This document shows positions 9,221-16,187 of a stretch of DNA of 20,704 nucleotides, piece after piece (position 1 is the stretch's first letter; each line of letters starts with the position of its first letter). This DNA comes from a virus, in the IMG/VR virus record IMGVR_UViG_3300023184_003746, positions 1 to 20,704 of that record; one strand, 5' to 3'. The notes beneath the pieces are model-generated. The model ran no database searches. It was not told the DNA's origin and saw only the letters and a list, made by a program, of their open reading frames with translations. The position numbers and the translations under genes were made by a program.

Positions 9221-9661
9221 TTAGTTATTAGTTACATTTAATGTTATTGAATCCGACATATTTGGATTAGATGCTAATGAAAACTTTATATCTAAAATTA
9301 TTGTATTACTATCTATATCCTGTTCATCGTAATCAAATAGTATTTCATCAACATTTAAATAGGGTAGCCAGATATTGACAGCATCTATTATTGTTGATTC
9401 AATTCTATTATCAATTTCTCCTTCTATAATCGGTTCAAACAGTAATTTCCAAATATCACATCCAAAATCAGGCTGTGCTACCCTTTCTCCTTTTTTTGTA
9501 AGAATTAAATTTATTAAATTACTTTTGGCTTGTTTTAGTGTTGTATAATTTGTAGCAAACGGACCGCCTGAATTAGAAGCAGTATTAATAGCTATTCCCA
9601 GTATTCTGTGGGCGTTATCAACTAAGTCATTTGTATTGACATTACCTAAATTTATTGCCAT
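9221..9661 (-). CDS. Baseplate wedge protein, gp25-like
   Basis: The protein has 146 aa, against about 132 in T4 gp25. The diagnostic core is LILTKKGERVAQPDFGCDIW followed by KLLFEPI. This is the GPW/gp25 fold, in which a short loop with conserved Gly-Glu-Arg and Phe-Glu-Pro residues marks the family. In contractile tails and T6SS it forms the core wedge bundle and contacts the first sheath ring, initiating sheath polymerisation. The gene is directly upstream of gp6, the usual order. The start ATG is 3 nt past the preceding stop. No enzymatic role is expected. Confidence 0.93.
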   Translation of the reverse strand: MAINLGNVNTNDLVDNAHRILGIAINTASNSGGPFATNYTTLKQAKSNLINLILTKKGERVAQPDFGCDIWKLLFEPIIEGEIDNRIESTIIDAVNIWLPYLNVDEILFDYDEQDIDSNTIILDIKFSLASNPNMSDSITLNVTNN

Positions 9662-9664
9662 ATA

Positions 9665-10147
9665 TTATTTAAATCTTTTTACTAATTCACTATAATCCCT
9701 AGTCAATGCTTTTGTTAGTGCAGCCAACTCAGCATTATCAGTTGTTGGTATTGGTTGATTTGGTATATTCATATCTCTATAATCCATTGTTTCCCAATCA
9801 CCTTCCATTGATACTTCAGGTTGTAATGCATCTAAAATACTACCACCTGCACCACCTTCAACCCTTTCGGCAGAAGTAAATGGAGTTGTTGAGTTTAGTA
9901 TTTCATTCAACAACGGGTCTTTTACAATTTGCTTAACCGGTTGACGTTGTACAACTGGTTGAGGCTTAACTGCATGTTGTGTTTTTACTTCAGTCAAATC
10001 CTTTAATGTAGGAGTTGTACTTTGTTTTTTTGAATTTAAAGTAACCGCACCAGATTTAATTAATTTAGCAAGTTCTTCTTTAACTTGATTTTTTACTTCA
10101 TTTTTGACTACCTCTTTAATTAGAGATACTAAAATATCCGATTTCAT
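9665..10147 (-). CDS. Small tail-module protein, function unknown
   Basis: The protein has 160 aa. The N-terminal 30 residues are a charged amphipathic helix rich in Lys, Val and Glu (IKEVVKNEVKNQVKEELAKL). The middle, about 45-100, is a low-complexity Gln/Pro/Val/Thr linker. A Gly-rich turn (VEGGAGGSILDAL) and a short C-terminal helix (LTKALTRDYSELVKRFK) follow. No catalytic motif, signal peptide or membrane segment is seen. It sits between the unknown structural gene and gp25, a slot where small connector proteins are common in marine T4-like phages. The linker-between-helices layout suggests an adaptor or chaperone role; that is inference only. Confidence 0.7.
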   Translation of the reverse strand: MKSDILVSLIKEVVKNEVKNQVKEELAKLIKSGAVTLNSKKQSTTPTLKDLTEVKTQHAVKPQPVVQRQPVKQIVKDPLLNEILNSTTPFTSAERVEGGAGGSILDALQPEVSMEGDWETMDYRDMNIPNQPIPTTDNAELAALTKALTRDYSELVKRFK

Positions 10148-10161
10148 AATAATTCTTTTTA

Positions 10162-10169
10162 ATAAATAT
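10162..10169 (-). promoter_or_regulatory. Candidate late-promoter element (ATATTTAT), copy 2
   Basis: The sense strand reads CAATATTTATTA, with 14 nt between the 8-mer and the ATG at 10147, the same spacing as copy 1 at 2778. It lies in the 42-nt gap between two tail genes, one of the few real gaps in the virion module. This could restart transcription for the gp25-gp6 block. Confidence 0.3.
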
Positions 10170-10189
10170 TGAAAGTTAAAATTTACTTA

Positions 10190-10741
10190 TTAACCCGGTA
10201 CAGTATATCCAGACCAAGGTTGAACGCATGGTGCCGGAAATGGTGGTGAACCGGGATATAGAGATATTGTATTATGCAGTCCCGATACCGTTAACATATG
10301 TTGTTTTGCACAAAGTATAAACTCGTCTAACCATATATTAACATTATTACATGGAGCATTTGGTATAGGTGTCCAGCTGCCAGCATTTGTTACCGGTGCA
10401 CCCACAACCGATACATTTAGTATGGTTGGAATACATGGGATGGCCGGTGGTATTAATGATATACTAGCACCGGTCCAATATGCTATAATAGCAGGGCCGC
10501 ATATTTCTATTAAAGTTTTTGTTTTTGATTGTTGTTGGGAGTGTAATTCGGATATAAGTAATCCTTGCATAGCAGAGTTTTGTCCTTTAGATAACACAAT
10601 ACCCGTCACATTTGTTTTTCCAGTTTTAACTGCCATATCGTATTCGGATGTTAATTTTGCTGCCCAACCTTCCATACTATTACCAAATGTATGATTAGAC
10701 ATTACACCCGCCATTGCTGATTTAAATGATCCCCAAGGCAT
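10190..10741 (-). CDS. Putative virion protein following the spike gene, unknown family
   Basis: The protein has 183 aa, with an ATG start 4 nt after the stop of the spike gene. Residues 1-75 are mostly helical and polar (MPWGSFKSAMAGVMSNHTFG). The middle, about 82-115, is hydrophobic and Pro/Ile-rich with ICGPAIIAYWTGASISLIPP then AIPCIPTI, and could be a buried beta/turn structure or a weak membrane-interacting segment. The C-terminus is Pro/Gly/Cys-rich (PGSPPFPAPCVQPWSGYTVP). There are six cysteines. In T4 and T6SS the gene near the spike often encodes the PAAR tip, but I see no PAAR repeat pattern and do not call it so. A spike-tip or hub-associated role is possible from position only. 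Confidence 0.7.
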   Translation of the reverse strand: MPWGSFKSAMAGVMSNHTFGNSMEGWAAKLTSEYDMAVKTGKTNVTGIVLSKGQNSAMQGLLISELHSQQQSKTKTLIEICGPAIIAYWTGASISLIPPAIPCIPTILNVSVVGAPVTNAGSWTPIPNAPCNNVNIWLDEFILCAKQHMLTVSGLHNTISLYPGSPPFPAPCVQPWSGYTVPG

Positions 10742-10745
10742 ATTA

Positions 10746-11984
10746 TTAATTTTTTGCTAAAAAGTTTCTTGCTGAATAAAATACTTTCAACCTACTCTTG
10801 ATACCACTAAATGTTCCTGCATTTGTCGGCCCAACTGCAGATGGTCCACATGGAGTTAAATATACTTGTAAATTAATAGCATCAATTAGGTCTTCCAATA
10901 TCTTTTTAAGTTCACCGGCTAGTACCATATTTTGTACTGCTGCACCATCATCTCCTGTTGAACCATCTTTTCCTAAAAATATTTTACCACCAGAATCGGA
11001 GTTAAGGAATATTTGATTACTACCTTTAGAATGTATTGTGATATTTTTTTCATTGTGCATATATATTTCATCCTTTGCATCAACTGAAAACTGACCATCG
11101 GTGATAATGCCTGTACTTTTTTTACCATATATTACAAACTCATTAGCTTTAGCTGAAAGTAATACTCTATCTGAATTTAAGAATACTTGATCACCATCAA
11201 GCGTTTTAGGATATTGTTTAAATCCAACTTTATCTTTTTTAATAGTTTCGGTAAAGGGTACTTTTATTTTATCGGAAACAAAATATAAAGATGAACCATC
11301 CTTGTTTATATCTTCTTCAATAAGAGTTCCTATCTTTTTACTATCCAATTCTGGATTTTGCTTATTACGAATGAATATACCAGGCATGGATTTTTTATCA
11401 TCCGGTGTTAAGAAAAACTCTGAAAATCTAATCGTATTGCCAACCCTACCTTGCAGTATAGTATCTCCTGTTTTTGGTTTTAAGAATTTAATTTTCTCAT
11501 TTATTTTATATTCCTTTTTAGCTGCTTCAACTGTGGAAGGTGATGCATTCGGTGTTCCTGTTTGATTTGTTTCGCTATAATTATTTTGTTTACTGCCTGT
11601 TTTAGTAATTGGTAGTTCACGCTCTTTCGCACCTTCTGCCGTTTTATAATCCTCTCTATAATTTGGATATTGTGTTATTGTATATGGTAGCCAAAAATAT
11701 TCATCGGAATTTTTAATAACCAGTACTGTTTCGCCAACGATTGGATATGTTATATTATTTTTATCAAATGGGAACGCATAGTTTTCTAATTTTTTTGAGT
11801 TAGGCCGAAGAAATTCAATAGCTCCTAAAAAACGAACATCTTTAGTATCAAAATTTTTATTATCATTATATATTTTTATATAATCAGTTTTAGTTTTTAA
11901 TTCTAAAAAATCAGCCGTCTTAATAAAAACCTTTTTAACGGTTGCCAGAAATATTTCTAACCCAGTATCTACATTTTCTGCCAT
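10746..11984 (-). CDS. Baseplate central spike, gp5/VgrG-like (OB fold plus beta-helix)
   Basis: The protein has 412 aa. An N-terminal beta-barrel-like region (about 45-105: VRFLGAIEFL, YPIVGETVLVI, YFWLPYTITQYPNY) fits the OB-fold domain of gp5-type spikes. A Ser/Thr/Asn-rich linker of about 45 residues follows, then ILQGRVGNTIRFSEFF (176-190), a motif I associate with baseplate spike/hub proteins of T4-like phages. Residues about 264-340 have short repeated strands (QVFLNSDRVLLSAKANEFVI, GQFSVDAKDEIYMHNEKNIT, NQIFLNSDSGGKIFLG) typical of a trimeric spike beta-helix. No lysozyme domain like that of T4 gp5 is visible, so wall digestion would need another protein. The role, central puncturing device of the tail tube, follows from architecture and neighbours gp25 and gp6. 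Confidence 0.8.
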   Translation of the reverse strand: MAENVDTGLEIFLATVKKVFIKTADFLELKTKTDYIKIYNDNKNFDTKDVRFLGAIEFLRPNSKKLENYAFPFDKNNITYPIVGETVLVIKNSDEYFWLPYTITQYPNYREDYKTAEGAKERELPITKTGSKQNNYSETNQTGTPNASPSTVEAAKKEYKINEKIKFLKPKTGDTILQGRVGNTIRFSEFFLTPDDKKSMPGIFIRNKQNPELDSKKIGTLIEEDINKDGSSLYFVSDKIKVPFTETIKKDKVGFKQYPKTLDGDQVFLNSDRVLLSAKANEFVIYGKKSTGIITDGQFSVDAKDEIYMHNEKNITIHSKGSNQIFLNSDSGGKIFLGKDGSTGDDGAAVQNMVLAGELKKILEDLIDAINLQVYLTPCGPSAVGPTNAGTFSGIKSRLKVFYSARNFLAKN

Positions 11985-11985
11985 A

Positions 11986-12390
11986 TTATAATTTCTTTTT
12001 TATATCTTCTAATTCAATCTCAATATCGGTTAATTTCTCTTTATTCTTTTCTTCAACCGCATTGATTGTATCTTCCATATCCATAAGCAATTGATTCTTC
12101 TCCGCTTCACTTAACCAACCATCCTCACCAATACCCTTAGCTTCTGCAGCTGCAAGACGTTGAGCAATAGTTGCAAGTTTAATCAAATGGTCATCATTCT
12201 TAACGGAAACTTCAATGAGGTCTTTTATAATAGGGGCTATAACAGTTGCCTCGCCTACATTACGTATGAGTTTACGTAGAGATTCAATCAGCTCAGAAAT
12301 GTTTTTCTTTTTGTTAAGCTGATTTTCGTATATGTCTTTGAATAGGGATGATAGATTTTTACCATCAAATAATTGAAATTCTGATCCCAT
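11986..12390 (-). CDS. Small helical protein, first gene of the virion module, unknown function
   Basis: The protein has 134 aa and is almost wholly helical and charged. The N-terminus reads FQLFDGKNLSSLFKDIYENQ, then a Lys-rich turn (NKKKN), a central hydrophobic helix (ATVIAPIIKDLIEVSVKNDD, HLIKLATIAQRLAAAEA), and a strongly acidic/basic C-terminal helix ending DIKKKL that could form a coiled coil. No catalytic motif is seen. Its stop lies 1 nt before the ATG of the spike gene, so the two are translationally coupled, suggesting an assembly or scaffold-like role in the tail. I recall similar short proteins in large Bacteroidota and marine phages but cannot name a family. Confidence 0.75.
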   Translation of the reverse strand: MGSEFQLFDGKNLSSLFKDIYENQLNKKKNISELIESLRKLIRNVGEATVIAPIIKDLIEVSVKNDDHLIKLATIAQRLAAAEAKGIGEDGWLSEAEKNQLLMDMEDTINAVEEKNKEKLTDIEIELEDIKKKL

Positions 12391-12408
12391 AAGTATATTA
12401 TTGTTTGA

Positions 12409-12428
12409 CTATAATTATAAAATTATAG
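12409..12428. repeat. Perfect AT-only inverted repeat between sigma gene and virion module
   Basis: CTATAATT and AATTATAG are separated by 4 nt (ATAA), in the 42-nt gap between the sigma-factor gene and the first virion gene. No T-run follows on the minus strand, so it is not a standard intrinsic terminator. It could be an operator or mRNA-processing hairpin, or simply chance in AT-rich DNA. Confidence 0.3.
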
Positions 12429-12432
12429 GATT

Positions 12433-13122
12433 TTATATTGTTATATCACCATTCTTATCAAACTCATTATATAATTCCATTTGCTTATCTTTCATTTTAT
12501 TGACAACCTTTGTAATATAATGAGTAGGATAGCCTGTCATTTCTCTAACAAGAAGATATAATCCTTTCTTATTAAAATTCTCAATATACTCTGCTCTACG
12601 AAATAATTCTAATAAAGCATCGGCTATTTGAATATCACGTTTTTTAGGAAAAAATTCCTCCAAATGCTTATCCCAATATACTAACATTCTTTTATTAAAG
12701 GTACGATGCTCTTCGTTACGAACTTCTTCTCTAAAATTATTTTCGGTGTCCCAATTTGTTGGCATAGATGACATTACCTCCGTATCTTTATAACGCTTGT
12801 AGTTAGCGTTATTATTAAGGATAAGGTAATTCCTAGCTACAATCGTAAAGTACGAAAATGCCTTTCCTTTGCCGTTCTTATACATATGAATCTTCTCAAT
12901 CATAAACGCAACAACCTCAGCCATTACATCCTTCGGGTCATCATCAAAGTATGTGAATTTCCATTTATTATAAACGATTTCAGCAAGCTTATCAAATGCG
13001 GGTTGTATTCTTTCTTTGTAAATTTTATCTTTGATACGTTGTTCGTTTGTAACATTATATTCTATAATGGCATCTTCGGTATCTTTTGTAAAGTATTGCT
13101 TTGAGTTTTTCTTCCTAGGCAT
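12433..13122 (-). CDS. RNA polymerase sigma factor, T4 gp55-like (late transcription)
   Basis: The protein has 229 aa. The segment from about residue 60 to 112 carries the sigma region 2 pattern: DDPKDVMAEVVAFMIEKIHM (polymerase-clamp-binding helix), then KAFSYFTIVARNYLILNNNA and YKRYK (the helix that reads and melts the -10 region). Phage gp55-type sigmas keep this F-x-Y-F-x-x-x-A-R-N-x-L core. The C-terminal part (about 170-220) has helices ending VREMTGYPTHYITKVVNKMK, resembling a helix-turn-helix, although full region 4 is not evident. It would direct host RNA polymerase to phage late promoters. The 5' end overlaps the upstream small membrane gene by 8 nt. It sits at the boundary between auxiliary genes and the virion module, a logical place for a late-gene switch. 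Confidence 0.82.
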   Translation of the reverse strand: MPRKKNSKQYFTKDTEDAIIEYNVTNEQRIKDKIYKERIQPAFDKLAEIVYNKWKFTYFDDDPKDVMAEVVAFMIEKIHMYKNGKGKAFSYFTIVARNYLILNNNANYKRYKDTEVMSSMPTNWDTENNFREEVRNEEHRTFNKRMLVYWDKHLEEFFPKKRDIQIADALLELFRRAEYIENFNKKGLYLLVREMTGYPTHYITKVVNKMKDKQMELYNEFDKNGDITI

Positions 13123-13384
13123 TTGTTTTGTTTTTTAATTTAAATCTTTCTATTGTAGATTTAATGTGGCTAAATATAGAACCTACTTCATCATCTTTCT
13201 CAAACATTTGTTTAGAATCAATGACTCTTAATGCTTCTAATAATGCTTCATTCCTACTTAATTCATCTTGAATAAGATTATCATTTTCTTCTATTATATC
13301 TTCATACCTTTCCATTTTTTTAAGTAAATTCCAAGAGGTATAAGATAATGCGATTGTTGTTAATATTAGTATTGCTGTTATCAT
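13115..13384 (-). CDS. Small membrane-anchored coiled-coil protein
   Basis: The protein has 89 aa. Residues 1-17 (MITAILILTTIALSYTSW) form one hydrophobic segment that could be an N-terminal signal-anchor. A charged helix follows (about 20-60: LLKKMERYEDIIEENDNLIQ) with heptad-like spacing, then a basic tail. It lies 2 nt after the peptide deformylase stop and overlaps the sigma-factor start by 8 nt, so expression is coupled to both. A single anchor with a cytoplasmic or periplasmic coil is common in small phage proteins, including some lysis accessory proteins, but nothing specific identifies a role. Confidence 0.7.
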   Translation of the reverse strand: MITAILILTTIALSYTSWNLLKKMERYEDIIEENDNLIQDELSRNEALLEALRVIDSKQMFEKDDEVGSIFSHIKSTIERFKLKNKTNA

Positions 13385-13386
13385 AA

Positions 13387-14022
13387 TTAAACTATTTCGT
13401 AACCTTGTAAAAAATATTCGTTTGCTTTTTTATACTTCACTTCAACAAATTCGTTGGTAGGCGATTTCATCAAAATCTTTTCATTGCGGCCGTATTTGTT
13501 TTTGTTTTCAACGGTCGTTGTATATACCCTATCACGAATTGTCATACCGTCTAAATGATCTATCTCATGCTGAACAATGGTTGTGAGAAGTGTTTCATCC
13601 GATACTTGATTATCTTTTCCATCATTTTCTGGATTTATTTCAAAAGTCAATTCACCCAAATTATCAGTTTGTACTTTGATTTTTGTAAACCTAACTGTTC
13701 TTAATGGTATATCCATAGTTTTTGGAATAGAAAGACACCCTTCATAAAACACATATAGTTCATTTGATGTTTCTGTAATCATTGGATTTAATAAAAATAT
13801 TTCAGTATCTCTTACGTTTATAAGACATGCTCGTTTTTTAATTCCGATTTGTGTAGCTGCTATACCTAACCCAGGATATTGTTTTAAAGCTTCTGCTAAT
13901 GTAGCATGTAGTGAGTCCGCTTCTTTTTGTGTAAATTCACTTTTTAATACGGGGGTTTTTAAATATTCCGTAAATTCTGGATTGGTTAATCCGCCTTTTG
14001 TCTTGTTTGTAATTAATTTCAT
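13387..14022 (-). CDS. def: Peptide deformylase
   Basis: The protein has 211 aa. It removes the formyl group from the N-terminal methionine of nascent proteins, a metal-dependent reaction on the ribosome. All three family motifs are present: motif I GLGIAATQIG (51-60), motif II EGCLSIP with metal ligand Cys96, and motif III HEIDHLDG with ligands His152 and His156 and catalytic Glu153. Motif I has Thr where cellular enzymes usually have Pro (AAPQ). An Asp/Asn-rich insertion of about 15 residues lies between motifs II and III, and a C-terminal extension of about 45 residues follows motif III. The leader AAAACAAATT directly precedes the ATG, 9 nt after the UvdE stop. Phage deformylases are known in marine phages and are thought to boost processing of phage-encoded proteins. 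Confidence 0.93.
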   Translation of the reverse strand: MKLITNKTKGGLTNPEFTEYLKTPVLKSEFTQKEADSLHATLAEALKQYPGLGIAATQIGIKKRACLINVRDTEIFLLNPMITETSNELYVFYEGCLSIPKTMDIPLRTVRFTKIKVQTDNLGELTFEINPENDGKDNQVSDETLLTTIVQHEIDHLDGMTIRDRVYTTTVENKNKYGRNEKILMKSPTNEFVEVKYKKANEYFLQGYEIV

Positions 14023-14031
14023 AATTTGTTT

Positions 14032-14931
14032 TTAATTTATAAATGGTAATATTGCTAACTCTTTAGCTTTTGCTTCCACCATAATATCCACATCCATTTC
14101 ATATGTGTTTGGTAATTCCGTAATATAATCGGAATGAGCTTGTGGTTTAAGTTTGTTATTATTTTCGTGAATAGATTTTGATTCGGAATAGTGTACTACT
14201 GGTGTAATATAATTCGGATAAAACGGCCACGTTGAAGCTGCTGCATTTAGTGCTTGCTCTTCTGTCCAATCACCTGTATTGAATTTGTGGTGATGATAAT
14301 CAAATACAATCGGAATACCTATCTTATCATGTAGATACATCAAATCCCTAACTGAATACATTGATGCCTTATCATCATTCTCAACTGTAAGCCTACTTTG
14401 AACCGATTTAGAGAGCTTTCCAAAGTTCTCACAAAATCTATCCATTGCTTTGATTTTATCCCCATAAACTCCGTTACAATGGATATTAATCTTATTGTAA
14501 GGCGATTTCTCTAATCCCATCATATCAAATATCTTACCATGCAATTCTAAATCACATATTGAGTTGTAAACTACGTTTTCTTTTGGAGAAGTTAATACAA
14601 CGAATGGACCTGGATGCGATGTGATACGAATACCATTCGCTTTTGCATAATCACCGGCTTCTTTAAGTGCTGATTTAATCGCTTTGTAATCTTTGAGTTG
14701 CGTAAGGTCTAACTTATCACCCCAAGGAACGATTGCTGAAGAAAGACGAAAGAAATTAATCTTATTCTCTTTATTCCATTGTAAGATTTTAATGATGTCT
14801 CTTGCGTTTAGCAGAGTTAGTTCGGAAACATAGTCCAAACCTTTAGCGTTGAATGTTCGTTTGACCATTGAACGATTTGTGGTAACTTTCTTACCCATTG
14901 TCATGTTAATACAAGCATATCCTATATTCAT
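14032..14931 (-). CDS. uvdE: UV-damage endonuclease (UvdE/Uve1 family)
   Basis: The protein has 299 aa, near the usual length of bacterial UvdE. UvdE is a TIM-barrel, metal-dependent nuclease that nicks DNA 5' of cyclobutane dimers and 6-4 photoproducts and so starts an excision repair independent of UvrABC. Family landmarks in order: IGYACINMTM (N-terminus), NFFRLSSAIVPWG (59-71), ITSHPGPFVVL with His106, NIHCNGVYGDK with His151, RLTVENDD with Glu184, IPIVFDYHHHKFN with Asp211 and the His cluster, VVHYSES with His247, and His266. These are the expected metal-ligand positions. The start follows a strong promoter-like site with a leader of only about 15 nt. As first gene of its operon it would be expressed with deformylase and the sigma factor. 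Marine or light-exposed lifestyle is suggested, not proven. Confidence 0.92.
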   Translation of the reverse strand: MNIGYACINMTMGKKVTTNRSMVKRTFNAKGLDYVSELTLLNARDIIKILQWNKENKINFFRLSSAIVPWGDKLDLTQLKDYKAIKSALKEAGDYAKANGIRITSHPGPFVVLTSPKENVVYNSICDLELHGKIFDMMGLEKSPYNKINIHCNGVYGDKIKAMDRFCENFGKLSKSVQSRLTVENDDKASMYSVRDLMYLHDKIGIPIVFDYHHHKFNTGDWTEEQALNAAASTWPFYPNYITPVVHYSESKSIHENNNKLKPQAHSDYITELPNTYEMDVDIMVEAKAKELAILPFIN

Positions 14932-14947
14932 ACTTTAAGTTTTATAC

Positions 14948-14980
14948 TACAATATACGAAAAATACTTGGATTTACCAAA
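14948..14980 (-). promoter_or_regulatory. Bacteroidota-type promoter driving uvdE-def-sigma operon
   Basis: The sense strand has TTTG (14980-14977), 19 nt, then GTATATTGTA (14957-14948), and the uvdE ATG 16 nt further on. This fits the -33 TTTG / -7 TAnnTTtG layout of Bacteroidota primary-sigma promoters. The 47 nt at 14934-14980 match 18667-18713 at 42 positions, so it is a repeated regulatory unit. The TTTG element begins 4 nt past the stop of the upstream membrane gene. Confidence 0.75.
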
Positions 14981-14984
14981 TTTA

Positions 14985-15950
14985 TTAGCTATAGCCGCCT
15001 GTATTTGGATTATATGTGATATCCTTTGGGTTGGTGGCCTGTGATTGATTTAGTTCATCAATATTGGGTATAAATTCAACTTCCGGGGCCTCGGATACAA
15101 TGTTTTCTACTATAACCGGTATTTCTTCTGGTTTTATAGTATTTTCAACCATATCACCATAGATTTCATAGTTTTTTTCAGAATCACCGGATGATTGCTT
15201 ATCTAATTGTACGTCTACTATCTTATTTTTGGATATAAGTCCGTTAAATGCTATAATTAGAGCAATTGCAAGGGGGTCAAATACGATTACAATTAAAAAT
15301 ATGAAGAATTTCACTACGGTATTCAATTCCAATCCAAATGCCTCTGCAACGAAACGAAATCCACCTACTTCTTTTTCTAAGTCAATGTTATTATTCTTAA
15401 TTTCGTTGATTTTTTCGTTATATCTTACTGAACTATCTTGTAATGCACCAATTTTATCTTGTAATTTAGCAATTTGCTTATCCCTACCATCAACACTCTT
15501 TAAAATTCGGTTATTAACATTGCCATCGCCGATAATTTTACCCTGATTTGAGTTAAGTTGATTGATTTGACCGGTTAATTGTGCGATTTGAGCCGTATCT
15601 TGTTGAATTTTATTAGACCATACTGAAATTTCACGTTGAACTTGGTCTAATCGTATGTTTTGTTGTTGGAATGCGTTTGATAGATACCCAAAAATGCCGG
15701 CGGATGTGATTAACATAAGTGCACCAACGGCAAGAGTAAGGTAAACCTTATTAAATCCCTTAATTTCATTCCATTTTTGCTTTAGGTATGTTGCTGCAAC
15801 CAATTTTGCGAACTCTAATACGGAAGCCATAACCATTACAGCTATTGAAGCTCCACTAAATAGCACACCTAATCCGGTTACAGAGAAATAAGCTGCGCAA
15901 CCGGCTATGGCAAGTGCCGCCAATCCTACCAAATATTTAAGCCAATTCAT
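14985..15950 (-). CDS. Multi-pass membrane protein with internal coiled coil, unknown function
   Basis: The protein has 321 aa. Hydrophobic segments lie at about 4-23, 27-55 (perhaps two), 68-90 and 211-236. Between the third and last lies a coiled coil of about 110 residues (LDQVQREISVWSNKIQQDTA; INEIKNNNIDLEKEV). The last segment carries VVKFFIFLIVIVFDPLAIAL, a motif I recall in membrane proteins of many large phages. The C-terminal 80 residues are soluble and acidic with Pro and Asn. There is no cleavable signal peptide pattern. The start overlaps the preceding small gene by 1 nt (TAATG). Superinfection exclusion, envelope remodelling or a holin/spanin-like lysis role are all conceivable; none is shown by the sequence. 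Confidence 0.8.
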   Translation of the reverse strand: MNWLKYLVGLAALAIAGCAAYFSVTGLGVLFSGASIAVMVMASVLEFAKLVAATYLKQKWNEIKGFNKVYLTLAVGALMLITSAGIFGYLSNAFQQQNIRLDQVQREISVWSNKIQQDTAQIAQLTGQINQLNSNQGKIIGDGNVNNRILKSVDGRDKQIAKLQDKIGALQDSSVRYNEKINEIKNNNIDLEKEVGGFRFVAEAFGLELNTVVKFFIFLIVIVFDPLAIALIIAFNGLISKNKIVDVQLDKQSSGDSEKNYEIYGDMVENTIKPEEIPVIVENIVSEAPEVEFIPNIDELNQSQATNPKDITYNPNTGGYS

Positions 15951-16132
15951 TAGTCTCTCTCAATACGAACTAGTTCAGAGATTTGTTCTCTTATATCTTT
16001 AGTTTGCTTTATCAATAGCTCAACTTCTGTATTAGACATTCTTAATGCTCCAGTTGATACATTTTCAATCATTCTTAATTTTCCTTCAAGTGCTTCTAAT
16101 AACCCTTGAACTTTTTGTTTGTACATCATCAT
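15950..16132 (-). CDS. Small helical protein upstream of the membrane protein
   Basis: The protein has 60 aa and is fully helical with heptad spacing (GLLEALEGKLRMIENVSTGA; TEVELLIKQTKDIREQISEL). Three Met codons open the frame (MMMY), so the real start may be at 16126 or 16129 rather than 16132. Its stop overlaps the next ATG, so it is translationally coupled to the membrane protein, which also has a coiled coil; the two may pair. No motif is recognised. Confidence 0.65.
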   Translation of the reverse strand: MMMYKQKVQGLLEALEGKLRMIENVSTGALRMSNTEVELLIKQTKDIREQISELVRIERD

Positions 16133-16136
16133 AGTA

Positions 16137-16144
16137 ATAAATAT
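16137..16144 (-). promoter_or_regulatory. Candidate promoter element (ATATTTAT), copy 3
   Basis: The sense strand reads AAATATTTATTA immediately downstream of the hsp20 terminator, 4-10 nt from the start codon depending on which Met is used. It is the third intergenic copy of this 8-mer. Position after a terminator is what a promoter for the next operon would need. Confidence 0.3.
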
Positions 16145-16152
16145 TTTAAATA

Positions 16153-16187
16153 ATAAAAAAAGGGTAGGATGTGATATCCCTACCCTT
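16153..16187 (-). terminator. Intrinsic terminator after hsp20
   Basis: AAGGGTAGG (16160-16168) pairs with CCTACCCTT (16179-16187) around a 10-nt loop. On the minus strand the hairpin is followed by a run of T (16161-16154) then ATTATT. It starts 28 nt beyond the hsp20 stop codon. This is a strong, conventional rho-independent terminator. Confidence 0.9.

Noticed and set aside
10190-10741. PAAR spike-tip protein
   Set aside because: Position fits, but the PAAR motif and its repeat pattern are not found.
4880-11984. Type VI secretion system or extracellular contractile injection system instead of phage
   Set aside because: gp25, gp6-like and spike genes also occur there, but the gp55-like sigma, deformylase, UvdE and Hsp20 genes in the same compact block fit a phage. 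A definite exclusion needs capsid and terminase genes, which are outside the window.
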